From the NCBI GenBank assembly GCA_003162235.1, contig PMMN01000048.1, forward strand, positions 61,225-71,003: a stretch of 9,779 bases of DNA, in the 5' to 3' direction. Of the stretch, positions 1-8,800 are shown one piece after another (within the stretch, counting starts at the first letter, position 1; every line of letters starts with the position of its first letter). The notes beneath the pieces are model-generated. The model had not been told where the DNA came from and ran no database searches. It worked only from the letters and a program-made list of their open reading frames with translations. A program made the position numbers and the translations under genes. The stretch is from Actinomycetota bacterium (GTDB lineage: Bacteria > Actinomycetota > Thermoleophilia > Gaiellales > Gaiellaceae).

Positions 1-818
1 GCAGCCGGTAGGCGCCGGCTGAGCAGGGCGCCGACGAAGACCGCTGCCCGGCGAGCCGCGACGACCGGGAGGCGGCCACGCGCCCTGGCGGCGATGTAGA
101 TGGCGGCGAACTCGTCGCCGGCTCCGGTCGTGTCCGTATTCGTCACCACCGGCCGGGCGGACACCTCTGTGAGCTCCCCTTGGTAGTAGACGAGCGCTCC
201 GCGCGATCCGCGCGTCACCACCACCTCGGGCACCTCCAGCGTGGCCAGGCTCGCGGCGCCGACCTCACCGAGAAGGGCGACCGCCTCCTCCTCGGCGAGC
301 TTGAGCACGGTGACGTGGTCGAGCAGCTCGCGATCGAACTCCGCATCGAGAACGAGCGGCCCGAGCTCGGGTGAGCGCGCAAGTCCCTGCCCGTCGAGAG
401 AGAGATAACGATCGCGTGCGATCTCGGCCAGAGTGGCGGCGCAGAACTCGTCGCGCAGGAGCGGCGCCACGTGCACCCACTCGCACTGTCCCAGCGCCTC
501 GCAAATCCAGCCCCGTGCCTCCTCGACCGTCCAGCTGTCGCCGATCGATTTCACCGTCATCCTGCGCGTGTCGCCGTGGTCGATCAGCTCGAAGCTCGTC
601 GACGCCCTGCCGGGGCGCCAGCTCACCGGCACTCCCTGTGCGAGCAGGGGTCCCAGGAGCAAGCGGCGGTGCTCTTCGGCGCACTTGCTGACGATGCGTG
701 ACGGGCGCTCGAGTAGGCGCAGCGCCTGAGCTGCGTAGTACGGGCAGCCGCCGACACGCGGCTCGCGCTCGGGCGAGCTGTCGTGCGACAGGCTGCCGAC
801 TATCCCGATCGGCCGCAC
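1..818 (-). CDS. PfkB/ribokinase-family kinase, TPP-riboswitch operon (3' end outside window)
   Basis: Partial gene of 272 codons; the C-terminus lies beyond the left edge. Predicted to transfer phosphate from ATP to a small hydroxylated substrate in the cytosol. The PfkB signature is clear near the end: DTTGAGD at residues 229-235, with D235 the expected catalytic base and GAG the anion hole. Before it come a VTRGSRGA turn (201-208), a KLAEEEA segment (173-179, where PfkB proteins often have KLNEEEA) and SLDGQGLAR (140-148). The N-terminal substrate loop is RVGGCPYYAAQAL (21-33): the glycine pair is kept, but Tyr replaces the usual Asn. The only in-frame start after the upstream stop is the GTG at 818; no convincing Shine-Dalgarno precedes it. 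It overlaps the end of the CytX-type permease by 19 bases, suggesting translational coupling and shared TPP control. An HMP or related pyrimidine kinase is inferred from context only; a sugar, nucleoside or inositol kinase is possible. The family call is strong, the substrate open. Confidence 0.85.
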   Translation of the reverse strand, partial: MRPIGIVGSLSHDSSPEREPRVGGCPYYAAQALRLLERPSRIVSKCAEEHRRLLLGPLLAQGVPVSWRPGRASTSFELIDHGDTRRMTVKSIGDSWTVEEARGWICEALGQCEWVHVAPLLRDEFCAATLAEIARDRYLSLDGQGLARSPELGPLVLDAEFDRELLDHVTVLKLAEEEAVALLGEVGAASLATLEVPEVVVTRGSRGALVYYQGELTEVSARPVVTNTDTTGAGDEFAAIYIAARARGRLPVVAARRAAVFVGALLSRRLPA

Positions 819-2185
819 GAGCTGACTGTACCGCGTCGAGCGGCTCGGTCAGACACCCCACCCGGAATAGACTTTTTCCGTGCCAGCGAGCTAGCCAGAG
901 CGGTCAGCGCGAAGGCGAGAGCGAAAGCCGGTAGCGAAGCGCCGAAGCCGAGGTTTTGCGGGTGAAGATGCGCGATCAGATCGGTCCACCGCGCTGGTCC
1001 GGTCGGGCGCAACCATTGATAGAAAGCGAAGCCTGCGAGCCAGGCTCCGAGCAGAGCCGGGCGGAAGGCCGGTGCCGCGAAAACGGCGCCGCGGTCGTAG
1101 CCGCGCCGGATCAACCAGTCGGCGGCCAGCACCCCGAAGAGCGGGACGAAGAAGGAGCCGAGCAGGAAGAGGAACGTCGAGTACTGCGTTAGGTCGATGG
1201 CGAGAGCGCCGGCGGTCGAGATCGTGGCTGCGGCGACGATCAGCAGCCGTTGCGAGGCCCGCGGGAGCAGGTTCTGGAGCGACACGGCGGTCGAGTAGAC
1301 GTTGGCGAACGGCTCCTTGGTCTCGTCGACACCGAGTACGAGCAGAGCGAGGCCGCTGGCGAGCCCACCGCCGGCGATCGCCGTCATCAGCGAGGTCGCG
1401 TCGCCGAGGTTGCGGGAAAGAAGAAGAACGGCGCCGAGCGAATAGAGCCAAACGTTTGGGAGTAGGTAGCCCAGACCCGTTCCCCAGAAGGCTCGGCCGC
1501 GGCTGCCGGTAAAGCGGGTGTAATCGGCCGCGAGCGGAAGCCACGAGGCGGGCATAGCGATCATCAGGTCGACCCCTCCCCAGAAGCCGAGCCCACCCTT
1601 GCCCGGACGGCTCCAGAGAGCCTGCAGGGCAACGTCGTGGAGCGCCCACCAGGTCAGATAAACGAGAGAGGCCAGAACGACCCAAATCGCAAAGCGGCGC
1701 ACCCAACGACGCACGAAACCGACCGGTCCCAGCAACGCCAGCGCGGTCGTCGCGGCTGCGGCAACGAGCGTCCAGAGCCACTTACCGTGGAATCCGAAAA
1801 CTCGCTGCGACAGGGCGGCGGCCGCGGTTGCGATCACGATCAGCTCGAACACCGTCCAGCCGATGTTCTGAACGACGTTCAACGCTGTGGCGATGTACGA
1901 GCCCCGGCGGCCGAGCGGGGCGCGCAGAAGTACCATCGCCGGGACGCGCGCATCGGCTCCGATCAGCCCCGCGAAGCCGAGCATCGCGTTACCGACCAGA
2001 CCGCCGACGAGGATCGCCGCCAGTGCCGACGGTAGCGAGAGAGCCGGCACGAGGTAGGTGCCCGCGACGAGCACGAGCAGGCTCAACCCCAGGCTGCTCC
2101 ACAACAAGGTCGTATCGAGGAGCCCGAGCACGCGCAGTCGCTCCGGCACCGGCTCGATGCCCCAGTTCGGTGTCTCGTCGCTCAA
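800..2185 (-). CDS. cytX: NCS1-family permease, CytX-type hydroxymethylpyrimidine transporter
   Basis: A 461-residue polytopic membrane protein predicted to import hydroxymethylpyrimidine, the pyrimidine precursor of thiamine, by cation symport as in the nucleobase:cation symporter-1 family. The N-terminus WGIEPVPERLR (8-18) resembles that of CytX proteins. NCS1-like segments are NIGWTVFE (107-114), ADYTRF (220-225), NVYSTAVSLQNLLP (295-308) and FFVPLFGVLAADW (345-357). About 12 hydrophobic segments are spread from residue 25 to 435, and the length is normal for the family. The start is TTG at 2185, chosen because AAGGGAG lies 4 bases upstream and belongs to the 3' end of a TPP riboswitch. 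That riboswitch is the main reason to prefer a thiamine-precursor substrate over cytosine or purines. The last 20 or so residues are Arg/Ser/Gly-rich and partly overlap the downstream kinase gene, so they may have no transport role. Family is near certain; the HMP substrate is inferred from the riboswitch. Confidence 0.9.
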   Translation of the reverse strand: MSDETPNWGIEPVPERLRVLGLLDTTLLWSSLGLSLLVLVAGTYLVPALSLPSALAAILVGGLVGNAMLGFAGLIGADARVPAMVLLRAPLGRRGSYIATALNVVQNIGWTVFELIVIATAAAALSQRVFGFHGKWLWTLVAAAATTALALLGPVGFVRRWVRRFAIWVVLASLVYLTWWALHDVALQALWSRPGKGGLGFWGGVDLMIAMPASWLPLAADYTRFTGSRGRAFWGTGLGYLLPNVWLYSLGAVLLLSRNLGDATSLMTAIAGGGLASGLALLVLGVDETKEPFANVYSTAVSLQNLLPRASQRLLIVAAATISTAGALAIDLTQYSTFLFLLGSFFVPLFGVLAADWLIRRGYDRGAVFAAPAFRPALLGAWLAGFAFYQWLRPTGPARWTDLIAHLHPQNLGFGASLPAFALAFALTALASSLARKKSIPGGVSDRAARRGTVSSCGRSG

Positions 2186-2189
2186 AGTG

Positions 2190-2196
2190 CTCCCTT
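2190..2196 (-). promoter_or_regulatory. Shine-Dalgarno of cytX inside the riboswitch
   Basis: AAGGGAG on the minus strand lies 4 bases before the TTG at 2185 and is the conserved 3' end of the THI box. It fixes the permease start and makes translation the probable point of TPP control. Confidence 0.75.
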
Positions 2197-2272
2197 CGCT
2201 GGCATGACCCAGATCAGGTTCGGCGGGTTTGATCTCAGTCCCGTTCTTTCCGACGGGACACCCCGGTTTCTA
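2190..2272 (-). ncRNA. TPP riboswitch (THI box)
   Basis: The minus strand carries the conserved core of the thiamine pyrophosphate riboswitch in the right order. First is CGGGGTG (about 2266 down to 2260), then the P3 stem GTCCCGT/ACGGGAC with an 8-base loop (2238-2259), then CTGAGA (2233-2238), the pyrimidine-sensing element. ACCCG then closes P2 against CGGGGT. Last is the P4/P5 block ACCTGATCTGGGTCATGCCAGC (split: ACCTGATCTGGG, then TCATGCCAGC; 2198-2219), followed by GAAGGGAG. It sits between the LysE-type gene and the permease. Because the 3' end supplies the Shine-Dalgarno of the permease, control of translation initiation is the likeliest mechanism: TPP binding would hide the site. P1 is not obvious; GCGCCC (2275-2280) could pair with GGGAGC (2189-2194) with one mismatch. 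Upstream, CGGG-TAAG-CCCG (2284-2295) could form a small extra hairpin, perhaps marking the end of the LysE transcript. No promoter was identified. Confidence 0.95.
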
Positions 2273-2312
2273 TTGGGCGCCTTCGGGCTTACCCGGCAGG
2301 CTCTGTTCGACT

Positions 2313-2936
2313 CTAACCGATCGCGTGCGCGAAGGCGAAGGAGAGCAGATTCACTCCCACGACGACGAAAACCAGGCCGCAAACGAGGTCGACGGCGAAA
2401 AAGAAGCGAGGCCGGAGGAGGCGACGACCCCACGCGATCAGTGCGGCCACGACGAGCGCATAGACGACACAGGTGAGCAGGAAAGCCGAAGAGAAGGCCA
2501 CGTAGCCGAAAGCGCCGTTGGAAAAGAGGCCGTAGCCAGAGAGAGAGCCCGAGACGCCGAGCCAGAAGGGAAGGGCATACGGGCTTGCAACACTGATCGC
2601 CGCCCCGGTTGCGAAAGCTTGCTCGACAAGCGGGTCGCCGTCGTTGGGGACGTGTTCGTGCCGAGCGCTGCGCAGAGCGCGAACGCCGAGCCAGAGCAGT
2701 AGGGCGCCGCCGGCGGCGCTCGCGGCGAGTCGGAAACCGCCGGCCTGGGCCAGCGCGGCCGCGCCCATCAGCGCAAGAGCGACCCAGAGAGCATCGCCAG
2801 CGAGCGATCCGAGTTCTACCGCCAGGGCGGCGCGAAAACCGCCCCGAAAGCCACGGCGGGCCGCCTCGGCCAGAACCGGACCGGGCGCCGCACAGTAGGC
2901 AAGCGCAAGCAGCATGGCTACGAATACGAGCGTCAT
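2313..2936 (-). CDS. LysE/RhtB-family amino-acid exporter
   Basis: A 207-residue inner-membrane protein of the LysE/RhtB translocator superfamily, which exports amino acids (lysine, homoserine, threonine and others) or related small molecules. The family hallmark APGPV is at residues 17-21 in the first membrane segment. A glycine-rich RRGFRGGFRAALAVELG loop follows (about 27-43), and SPYALPFWLG (about 117-126) occupies the place of the second conserved family motif. Hydrophobic segments at about 1-22, 36-60, 66-87, 108-125, 137-167 and 180-202 fit the usual six helices, and the length is typical. Specificity cannot be read from the sequence. The ATG at 2936 lacks a Shine-Dalgarno and has a TATAGT box 7 bases upstream, which would suit a leaderless mRNA; Met8 is an alternative start. 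It follows acn after a short hairpin-containing gap and precedes the TPP riboswitch, so read-through into the thiamine unit is possible but no functional link is evident. Confidence 0.85.
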   Translation of the reverse strand: MTLVFVAMLLALAYCAAPGPVLAEAARRGFRGGFRAALAVELGSLAGDALWVALALMGAAALAQAGGFRLAASAAGGALLLWLGVRALRSARHEHVPNDGDPLVEQAFATGAAISVASPYALPFWLGVSGSLSGYGLFSNGAFGYVAFSSAFLLTCVVYALVVAALIAWGRRLLRPRFFFAVDLVCGLVFVVVGVNLLSFAFAHAIG

Positions 2937-2943
2937 AGAGGTT

Positions 2944-2949
2944 ACTATA
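2944..2949 (-). promoter_or_regulatory. possible -10 box for a leaderless LysE-type mRNA
   Basis: TATAGT on the minus strand ends 7 bases before the ATG at 2936, which would place transcription start at or next to the start codon. In a GC-rich genome this AT-rich hexamer stands out. No good -35 hexamer is present at 16-18 bases upstream (AAGCAG or GAAGCA), and the hairpin after acn overlaps that region, so this is tentative. Confidence 0.35.
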
Positions 2950-2959
2950 TCTAGGACGC

Positions 2960-2975
2960 CCGAAGGCTGCTTCGG
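2960..2975 (-). terminator. hairpin directly after the acn stop codon
   Basis: Immediately after the acn TAA, the minus strand reads CCGAAG-CAGC-CTTCGG, a perfect 6-bp stem with a 4-base loop, then GGCGTCC. There is no T-run, so it is not a canonical Rho-independent terminator; U-tract-poor hairpins are common at gene ends in high-GC actinobacteria. It may limit read-through from acn or stabilise the 3' end of the mRNA. Confidence 0.5.
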
Positions 2976-5747
2976 TTAGCCGTGAGCCAGCAGGCGCCGG
3001 AGCACGAAGGGCAGAATCCCGCCGTTCCGGACGTACTCTCGCTCGCGCGGAGTATCGAGACGGACGCGTACCCGAAAGACGACTGGCTCGCGTCCGTCGT
3101 CGGCGGTGACCGTCGCCTCCTCGGCCTGCCCGCCGGCGAGCCCGGCGATCGAGTAGCGCTCGCGCCCGCTCAGCCCGAGCGTCTCACGGCTCTCGCCGTC
3201 CAGGAACTGGAGCGGCACGATGCCCACCATCAGTAGGTTCGAGCGGTGGATTCGCTCGTAGCTCTCGGCAATGACTGCGCGCACGCCGAGCAGGCGCGGG
3301 CCCTTCGCAGCCCAGTCGCGCGAGGAGCCTGACCCGTACTCCTTGCCTGCCAGGACGATCAGCGACGTTTGCTCGGCCAGGTAGCGCTCGGAGGCGGCGA
3401 AGATCGTCATCTCCTCGTCGCTCGGAAGGTGAACCGTCCAACCGCCCTCCTTGCCCGTAACGAGCGCGTTTCGCAAGCGGATGTTGGCGAAGGTACCGCG
3501 CACCATCACCTCGTGGTTCCCGCGCCGAGAGCCGTAGGAGTTGAAGTCCGGTCGCGCGACTCCGCGCTCGAGCAGGTAGCTCCCTGCCGGGGAGTCCAGT
3601 GTGATCGACCCCGCCGGCGAGATGTGATCGGTCGTGACGGAGTCGCCGAGGACGGCGAGGCAGCGCGCGTCTTCCAGGTCGGCGATCTCGCCGGGCTGGA
3701 GCGCCATGCCGTCGAAGTAGGGCGGCCGGCGCACGTAGGTCGAGTTCTCGTCCCAGCCGAACAGTTCGCCCTCGGAGATCGGCAGCGCCTGCCAGCGCTC
3801 GTCGCCGGCCAGGACGTCGCTGTAGACGTCGACGAACATCTCCCTGTGGATCGATGCGGCGATCAGGTCGGAGATCTCGGCGGCGCTGGGCCAGATGTCG
3901 CGCAGAAATACCTCCGCCCCGCTCTGGTCGAGGCCGATCGGCTCGCTCTTGAGGTCGATGTCCATTCGGCCTGCGAGCGCGTAGGCGACGACCAGCAACG
4001 GCGAGGCGAGGTAGTTCGCCTTGACGTCGGGATGGATGCGGGCCTCGAAGTTGCGGTTCCCCGAGAGCACCGCGCAGGTCACCAGCTCGCCTTCGGCGAT
4101 CGCCTGAGCAACCGGCGCCGGTAGTGGCCCGGAGTTGCCGATGCAGGTCGTGCAGCCGAAGCCGACGATGTCGAAGCCGAGCTGCTCGAGATAGGGAGTC
4201 AGCCCCGAGCTCTGGTAATAGCGCTCGGCGGCGCGGGAGCCGGGCGCGAGGCTCGTCTTCACCCACGGCTTACGGCGCAGCCCTCGCTCGACCGCCTTCT
4301 TTGCCAGCAAGCCGGCACCGATCATCACCTGCGGGTTCGAGGTGTTCGTACAACTCGTAATGGCTGCGATGACGACGGCGCCGTGGCCTAGCTCGACCTT
4401 CTCTCCGTCCAGCTCGAAGGAAATCGCGGCCGGCGTTACGTACGGCGCGTGCGTCGCGGGCGCCGGATCGGATAGCGGCTCGTGACCGGGTGTCTGTTCG
4501 GCGGTCGGATCGCTGGCCGGGAAGGTCTCGGCGATCGCCTCGTCGAGCGAGCTGTCCTCGAACTCGACGCCGAAGGTGGCCAGTCCCTTGCAGAAGGAGC
4601 GGTTTACCTCAGCGAGCGGCACGCGATCCTGCGGCCGGCGCGGGCCCGCGAGACTCGGCTCGATCGTGCGCAGGTCGAGCTCGACCACGCGCGAGTAGCG
4701 AGGCTCCGAACCGGGCTCGTGCCAGAGCATGTTCTCCTTGCAGTAGGCCTCGACCAGCTGCACCTGATCTTCGCTGCGACCGGTCAGGCGCAGGTAGCGA
4801 AGCGTCTCGTCGTCGACGGGGAAAAAGCCGCAGGTGGCGCCGTACTCCGGCGCCATGTTCGCCAATGTCGCACGGTCGGCCAGCGCCAGGACTGAGATCC
4901 CGGGGCCGAAGAATTCGACGAACTTGCCGACGACGCCGGTCCGGCGTAGCAGCTCGGTCACGGTGAGCACGAGATCGGTGGCCGTTGTCCCCTCGGGCAG
5001 TTCGCCGACCAGGCGCAGGCCGACGACCTGGGGAACGAGCATCGAGACCGGCTCGCCCAACATCGCCGCTTCCGCCTCGATTCCGCCGACGCCCCACCCG
5101 AGCACTCCGAGCCCGTTCACCATCGTCGTGTGCGAGTCGGTTCCAACCAGCGTGTCGGGGAAGGCCACGCCGCCTCGCGCCTCCACCACGCGGGCGAGAT
5201 GCTCGAGGTTGACCTGATGGACTATGCCCGTGCTCGGCGGCACCACCTTGGAGTTGGCGAAGGCGTTCTGACCCCAGCGCAAGAAGAGGTAGCGCTCGCG
5301 GTTGCGGATGTGCTCCATCTCGGTGTTCAGCTCCAGCGCCAGGCGGCTGCCGAAGGCGTCCACCTGAACCGAGTGATCGATCACGAGCTCGATTGGAAGC
5401 TGCGGGTTGATCGCCGACGGGTCGCCCTCGAGCGCGCGCATCGCATCGCGCATGGCGGCTAGGTCGACGATCGCGGGAACGCCGGTGAAGTCCTGCAGGA
5501 GGACGCGCGTCGGAGTGAACGCGATCTCGTTGCTCGGCTCGGCGCTCTCGTCCCAGCCGGCAATCGCCTCGACGTCAGCCGTGCTCGTGGATTTGTCCTC
5601 GTGGCGCAGTGTGTTCTCGAGCAACACCCGAAGGCTGTAGGGGAGAGTCGCCACGTCGTGCGCGCCGGCAAGGGTCTCGAGACGGAAGATCTCGTAGCCG
5701 ACGGCGCCGATCTGCAGCTTCGCTTTGGCTCCGAACGAGTTCGCCAT
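2976..5747 (-). CDS. acnA: aconitate hydratase, AcnA/IRP1 type
   Basis: Complete 923-residue cytosolic aconitase, catalysing citrate to isocitrate via cis-aconitate in the TCA cycle, with a [4Fe-4S] cluster at the active site. The three cluster cysteines are present: C466 in SCTNTSNP, and C532 and C535 in [14 protein letters not shown]. Other landmarks are PSTGIVHQ (171-178), [13 protein letters not shown] (202-214), [11 protein letters not shown] (564-574), [14 protein letters not shown] (701-714) and the swivel-domain motif [14 protein letters not shown] (803-816) with the active-site Ser/Arg. The order and length match AcnA rather than AcnB. Residues about 396-440, between the N-terminal and cluster-binding parts, form a low-complexity, Pro/Asp/Glu-rich linker containing ETFPASDP (407-414); I recall a similar insert in mycobacterial aconitases. 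The ATG at 5747 is preceded in frame by a TGA four codons upstream, which fixes the start; AGGG abuts the ATG, so ribosome binding looks weak. It follows the hybrid histidine kinase by 66 bases, with a 14-bp palindrome between them. Confidence 0.97.
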   Translation of the reverse strand: MANSFGAKAKLQIGAVGYEIFRLETLAGAHDVATLPYSLRVLLENTLRHEDKSTSTADVEAIAGWDESAEPSNEIAFTPTRVLLQDFTGVPAIVDLAAMRDAMRALEGDPSAINPQLPIELVIDHSVQVDAFGSRLALELNTEMEHIRNRERYLFLRWGQNAFANSKVVPPSTGIVHQVNLEHLARVVEARGGVAFPDTLVGTDSHTTMVNGLGVLGWGVGGIEAEAAMLGEPVSMLVPQVVGLRLVGELPEGTTATDLVLTVTELLRRTGVVGKFVEFFGPGISVLALADRATLANMAPEYGATCGFFPVDDETLRYLRLTGRSEDQVQLVEAYCKENMLWHEPGSEPRYSRVVELDLRTIEPSLAGPRRPQDRVPLAEVNRSFCKGLATFGVEFEDSSLDEAIAETFPASDPTAEQTPGHEPLSDPAPATHAPYVTPAAISFELDGEKVELGHGAVVIAAITSCTNTSNPQVMIGAGLLAKKAVERGLRRKPWVKTSLAPGSRAAERYYQSSGLTPYLEQLGFDIVGFGCTTCIGNSGPLPAPVAQAIAEGELVTCAVLSGNRNFEARIHPDVKANYLASPLLVVAYALAGRMDIDLKSEPIGLDQSGAEVFLRDIWPSAAEISDLIAASIHREMFVDVYSDVLAGDERWQALPISEGELFGWDENSTYVRRPPYFDGMALQPGEIADLEDARCLAVLGDSVTTDHISPAGSITLDSPAGSYLLERGVARPDFNSYGSRRGNHEVMVRGTFANIRLRNALVTGKEGGWTVHLPSDEEMTIFAASERYLAEQTSLIVLAGKEYGSGSSRDWAAKGPRLLGVRAVIAESYERIHRSNLLMVGIVPLQFLDGESRETLGLSGRERYSIAGLAGGQAEEATVTADDGREPVVFRVRVRLDTPREREYVRNGGILPFVLRRLLAHG

Positions 5748-5763
5748 CCCTGCGATTCAACCA

Positions 5764-5777
5764 GAAAGCCGGCTTTC
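5764..5777. repeat. perfect 14-bp palindrome upstream of acnA
   Basis: GAAAGCCGGCTTTC reads the same on both strands and is centred about 23 bases before the acnA ATG, inside the 66-base gap after the kinase stop. It could be an operator for a dimeric regulator of acnA, or part of a hairpin. Nearby GGC and CCGAAGGC repeats allow alternative stems. No T-run follows on the minus strand, which argues against a simple terminator. Confidence 0.5.
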
Positions 5778-5813
5778 GCCTTCGGCCTGAGCTCGCGCGG
5801 ACTCCGGCTACCG

Positions 5814-8800
5814 CTACTCGGTCGTGGCGCGCGACGGCCTGGCGCCGCCGTTCTCGCGTTGCTCGAGCACGTCTCGGACCTTGTGTGCGAGCTCCTCGGG
5901 TGTGAACGGCTTGCCGATGAACTCCGTCTCACCGCCGAGGACGTCGCGATGGACGATCGCCTCTTCGGTGTAGCCGGACATGAACAGGACGCGTGTGGTC
6001 GGCCTTGAGACGGTTAGCAACTCGGCCAGCTCTCGCCCGTTCATCCCGGGCATGACTACATCGGTGACGAGCAGGTCGATCGGACACTCGAGGTTGTCAG
6101 AGACCGAGAGCGCCTCCTCGCCGCTCGAGGTCTCGAATACCTCGTAGCCGAGCTCGCGCAGGACGCGACCGACGAGCTGGCGCACCATCTCCTCGTCCTC
6201 GACGAGTAGGAGCGTTTCGGTTCCGTGCGTCTCTCCGTCCGGCGTCGCCACACGATCGGGGTCCGCTCCCTCCTGCGCGACGGGAAGAAAGACGCGGAAC
6301 ACGCTTCCTTCTCCGACCGTGCTCGCGACCTCGATCGCGCCGTTCGACTGCTCGACGATGCCGTGCACGGTGGCGAGTCCGAGGCCGGTGCCCTTCCCCT
6401 GCTCCTTGGTGGTGAAGAACGGCTCGAAGATATGCGAGAGCGTCTCCTCGTCCATCCCGAAGCCGGTGTCCGAGATCGTGGCGACGACGTAGCTGCCCGG
6501 CAGTAGGCCCAGCCCGGCGCCTTCGGCGGCGTCCACCTCGGTATTCGCCGTCGTGATAGCGATCCGGCCCCCCGTAGGCATTGCATCGCGCGCATTGACG
6601 ACCAGATTCATGATCACCTGCTCGACCTGGCTGCGGTCGCAGCGGATGATCGCGATCTCGCTCTCGAGCTCGGTGGCGAGCTCGATGTTCTCGCCGATCA
6701 GGCGCTGGAGCATCTTCTCCATGTGCCCGATCACCTCGTTCGGGTTGAGGAGTGCGGGCTGCAGTACCTGGCGCCGGCTGAACGCGAGCAGCTGTTGCGT
6801 CATCGCCGCTGCCTGCTCGGCCGCCCGCTTGATCTCCTCGGCGTCACGGGCGAGCGAGCTGGCGGGGTCGAGCTCCGAGACGATCAGCTCGCTGTAGCCG
6901 ATGATCGCCGTCAGGAGGTTGTTGAAGTCGTGCGCGATGCCTCCCGCCAGGCGCCCGATCGCCTCCATTTTCTGTGAGTGGAGGAGCTGAGCCTCGAGCC
7001 GGAGATGCTCGGACTCTGCCTCGCGCTCGGCGCTGATGTCGAGCAGGTAGCCCTGAACGTAGAGCGGCTTGCCCGAGAGATCGCGGACGACCACCGCCTC
7101 GTCGCGCATCCAGACGGTGCGCCCGTCCTTTGCCATCAGCCTGTACTCGAGCCCGATTCTGCCCTTCGTGCCGCTTGCGGCTCGCTCCGCGGTCACGCGC
7201 TCGCGGTCGTCGGGATGGATCGCGTCCACGAAGTTGCGGAGGTCAGAGGTCCAGTCGCTCGGCTCATAACCGAGGATTTCCTCCAGCTGCGGGCTCAGGT
7301 AGACCCAGCGCCCCGATTCGCCGGGAACGTTGATGTAAGTGATCAGCGGTAGCTGCTCGACGAGCAGTCGGTAGCGAGCCTCGGCTTCACGCAACTCTTC
7401 CTCGGCGACCTGGCGCTCGCTGATGTCGCGGACGCTCATGAGGATCGATTGCAACTTCCCGTTCTCGTCCATAACCGAGGTTGTCGTTCCCTCGACGAAG
7501 ACCCAGTTACCGCGCTTGTGTCGCATACGCAGCTCGACCACAGCGGCGTCCTGGCGGGTGACCACTTGTCGCAAAGCGTCGCTGGCGCGCTGCACGTCGG
7601 AGGGATGCACGAGACTGATCGGCGAGACGTCCACGAGCTCCTCGGGGCCGTAGCCGAGCGCCTGCTCGTAAGAGGGAGAGGCGAAGACGAAACGTCCCAT
7701 CGGGTCGAGCACTGCGATCATGTCGTGCGAGTTCTCGACCACGACGCGGTAGAGCTCGCGGCTGCGAGAGAGCTCTACCTCGACCAGCTTGCGGTTGCTC
7801 AGGTCGGTGCCGAGACCGATAAGACCGACCGTATTGCCGTCGCCGTCGCGATGCGCAGCGAGTGAGATCGAGTAGGGGAAGATAGTGCCGTCGCGGCGCA
7901 GGCGCTCGGTCTCGAAGTTGGAGATCTGCTCACCGTCGACCGCCCTGTCGATCAATTCGGCGAGCTCGTCGACCCGATGCTCCGGCGTCGTAGGCAGGAC
8001 CGAGCCGATCGCCTCGTCGCGCGTCCAGCCGAAGACGTTCTCGGCGACCTTGTTCCAGATCGTGACGCGCCGGTTGAGGTCGATCTCGATGATCGCCATC
8101 GGCGAGGCGTCGATGACGCCGCTCAGGCGCTCGCTCAACTCCGCGGCGCCGGCGCGGCTTGTCTGCAGCGACTCTTCTTTCCGGCGCCGCTCGATCGCCG
8201 AGCCGATGATGTTTGCGACGGCGCGCAAGAAGTCGGTGTCGTCGGCGCTGAAAGTTCTCCTCGTGGTCGTTCGCATGCACAGTACGCCCCAGGGATGATC
8301 GCGGCCGGGAATCGCAACGTTGACGGCGCTGACGATGCCGAGCTCGAGCAGAATCGGCGTCGGCTTGAATCGAGTCTCCGCAGCGAGATCGGTAACGAGA
8401 ACCGGCTCCTTGGCGAGCAACGTGTACTTGGAGAAGGAGTCGAGTTCGAGCGTCGAATCGTGCTCGATCGCCTCGGTTAGCGATCCCGCGCAGGCGCGCA
8501 TGGGCATCAGTTCGCCGCTCTGGACGTTCTCGAAGACGACGACCCGCTCCAGCGCCAGCGTGTCGGCAACCGCGTCGGCCGCCTGCTGCATCAGGGCTTC
8601 GAGGTCGGTTTCGATCAGGGCCTGCTGTCCGAGCTGCGCGATCACTTTCTGTCCATGCGCTCGCACTTTGAGGCCCTCGACCAGGGCATCGAGCAGGTGC
8701 CTCGCCCAGAGCACCGAGAGCGAGAAGCAAGCGAGCGCGACTGTTACCGCTGCCCAGTCGACGACCGGCCGATTGCCGACGCGCAAGGTGATTGACAGAA

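Noticed and set aside
265..861. Long minus-strand reading frame starting with GTG at 861, in the same region as the kinase
   Set aside because: Arg/Ala-rich translation with no family motifs; the alternative frame encodes the PfkB protein with DTTGAGD.
2284..2295. Intrinsic terminator after the LysE-type gene
   Set aside because: Only a 4-bp CGGG/CCCG stem with no T-run, next to the riboswitch; insufficient to call.
3369..4124. 251-residue plus-strand open frame opposite acnA
   Set aside because: Antisense shadow of a clearly conserved gene; no recognisable domain and no ribosome site.
3184..4266. 360-residue minus-strand open frame inside acnA
   Set aside because: Arg/Pro/Gly-rich shadow of the aconitase frame, typical of GC-rich DNA.
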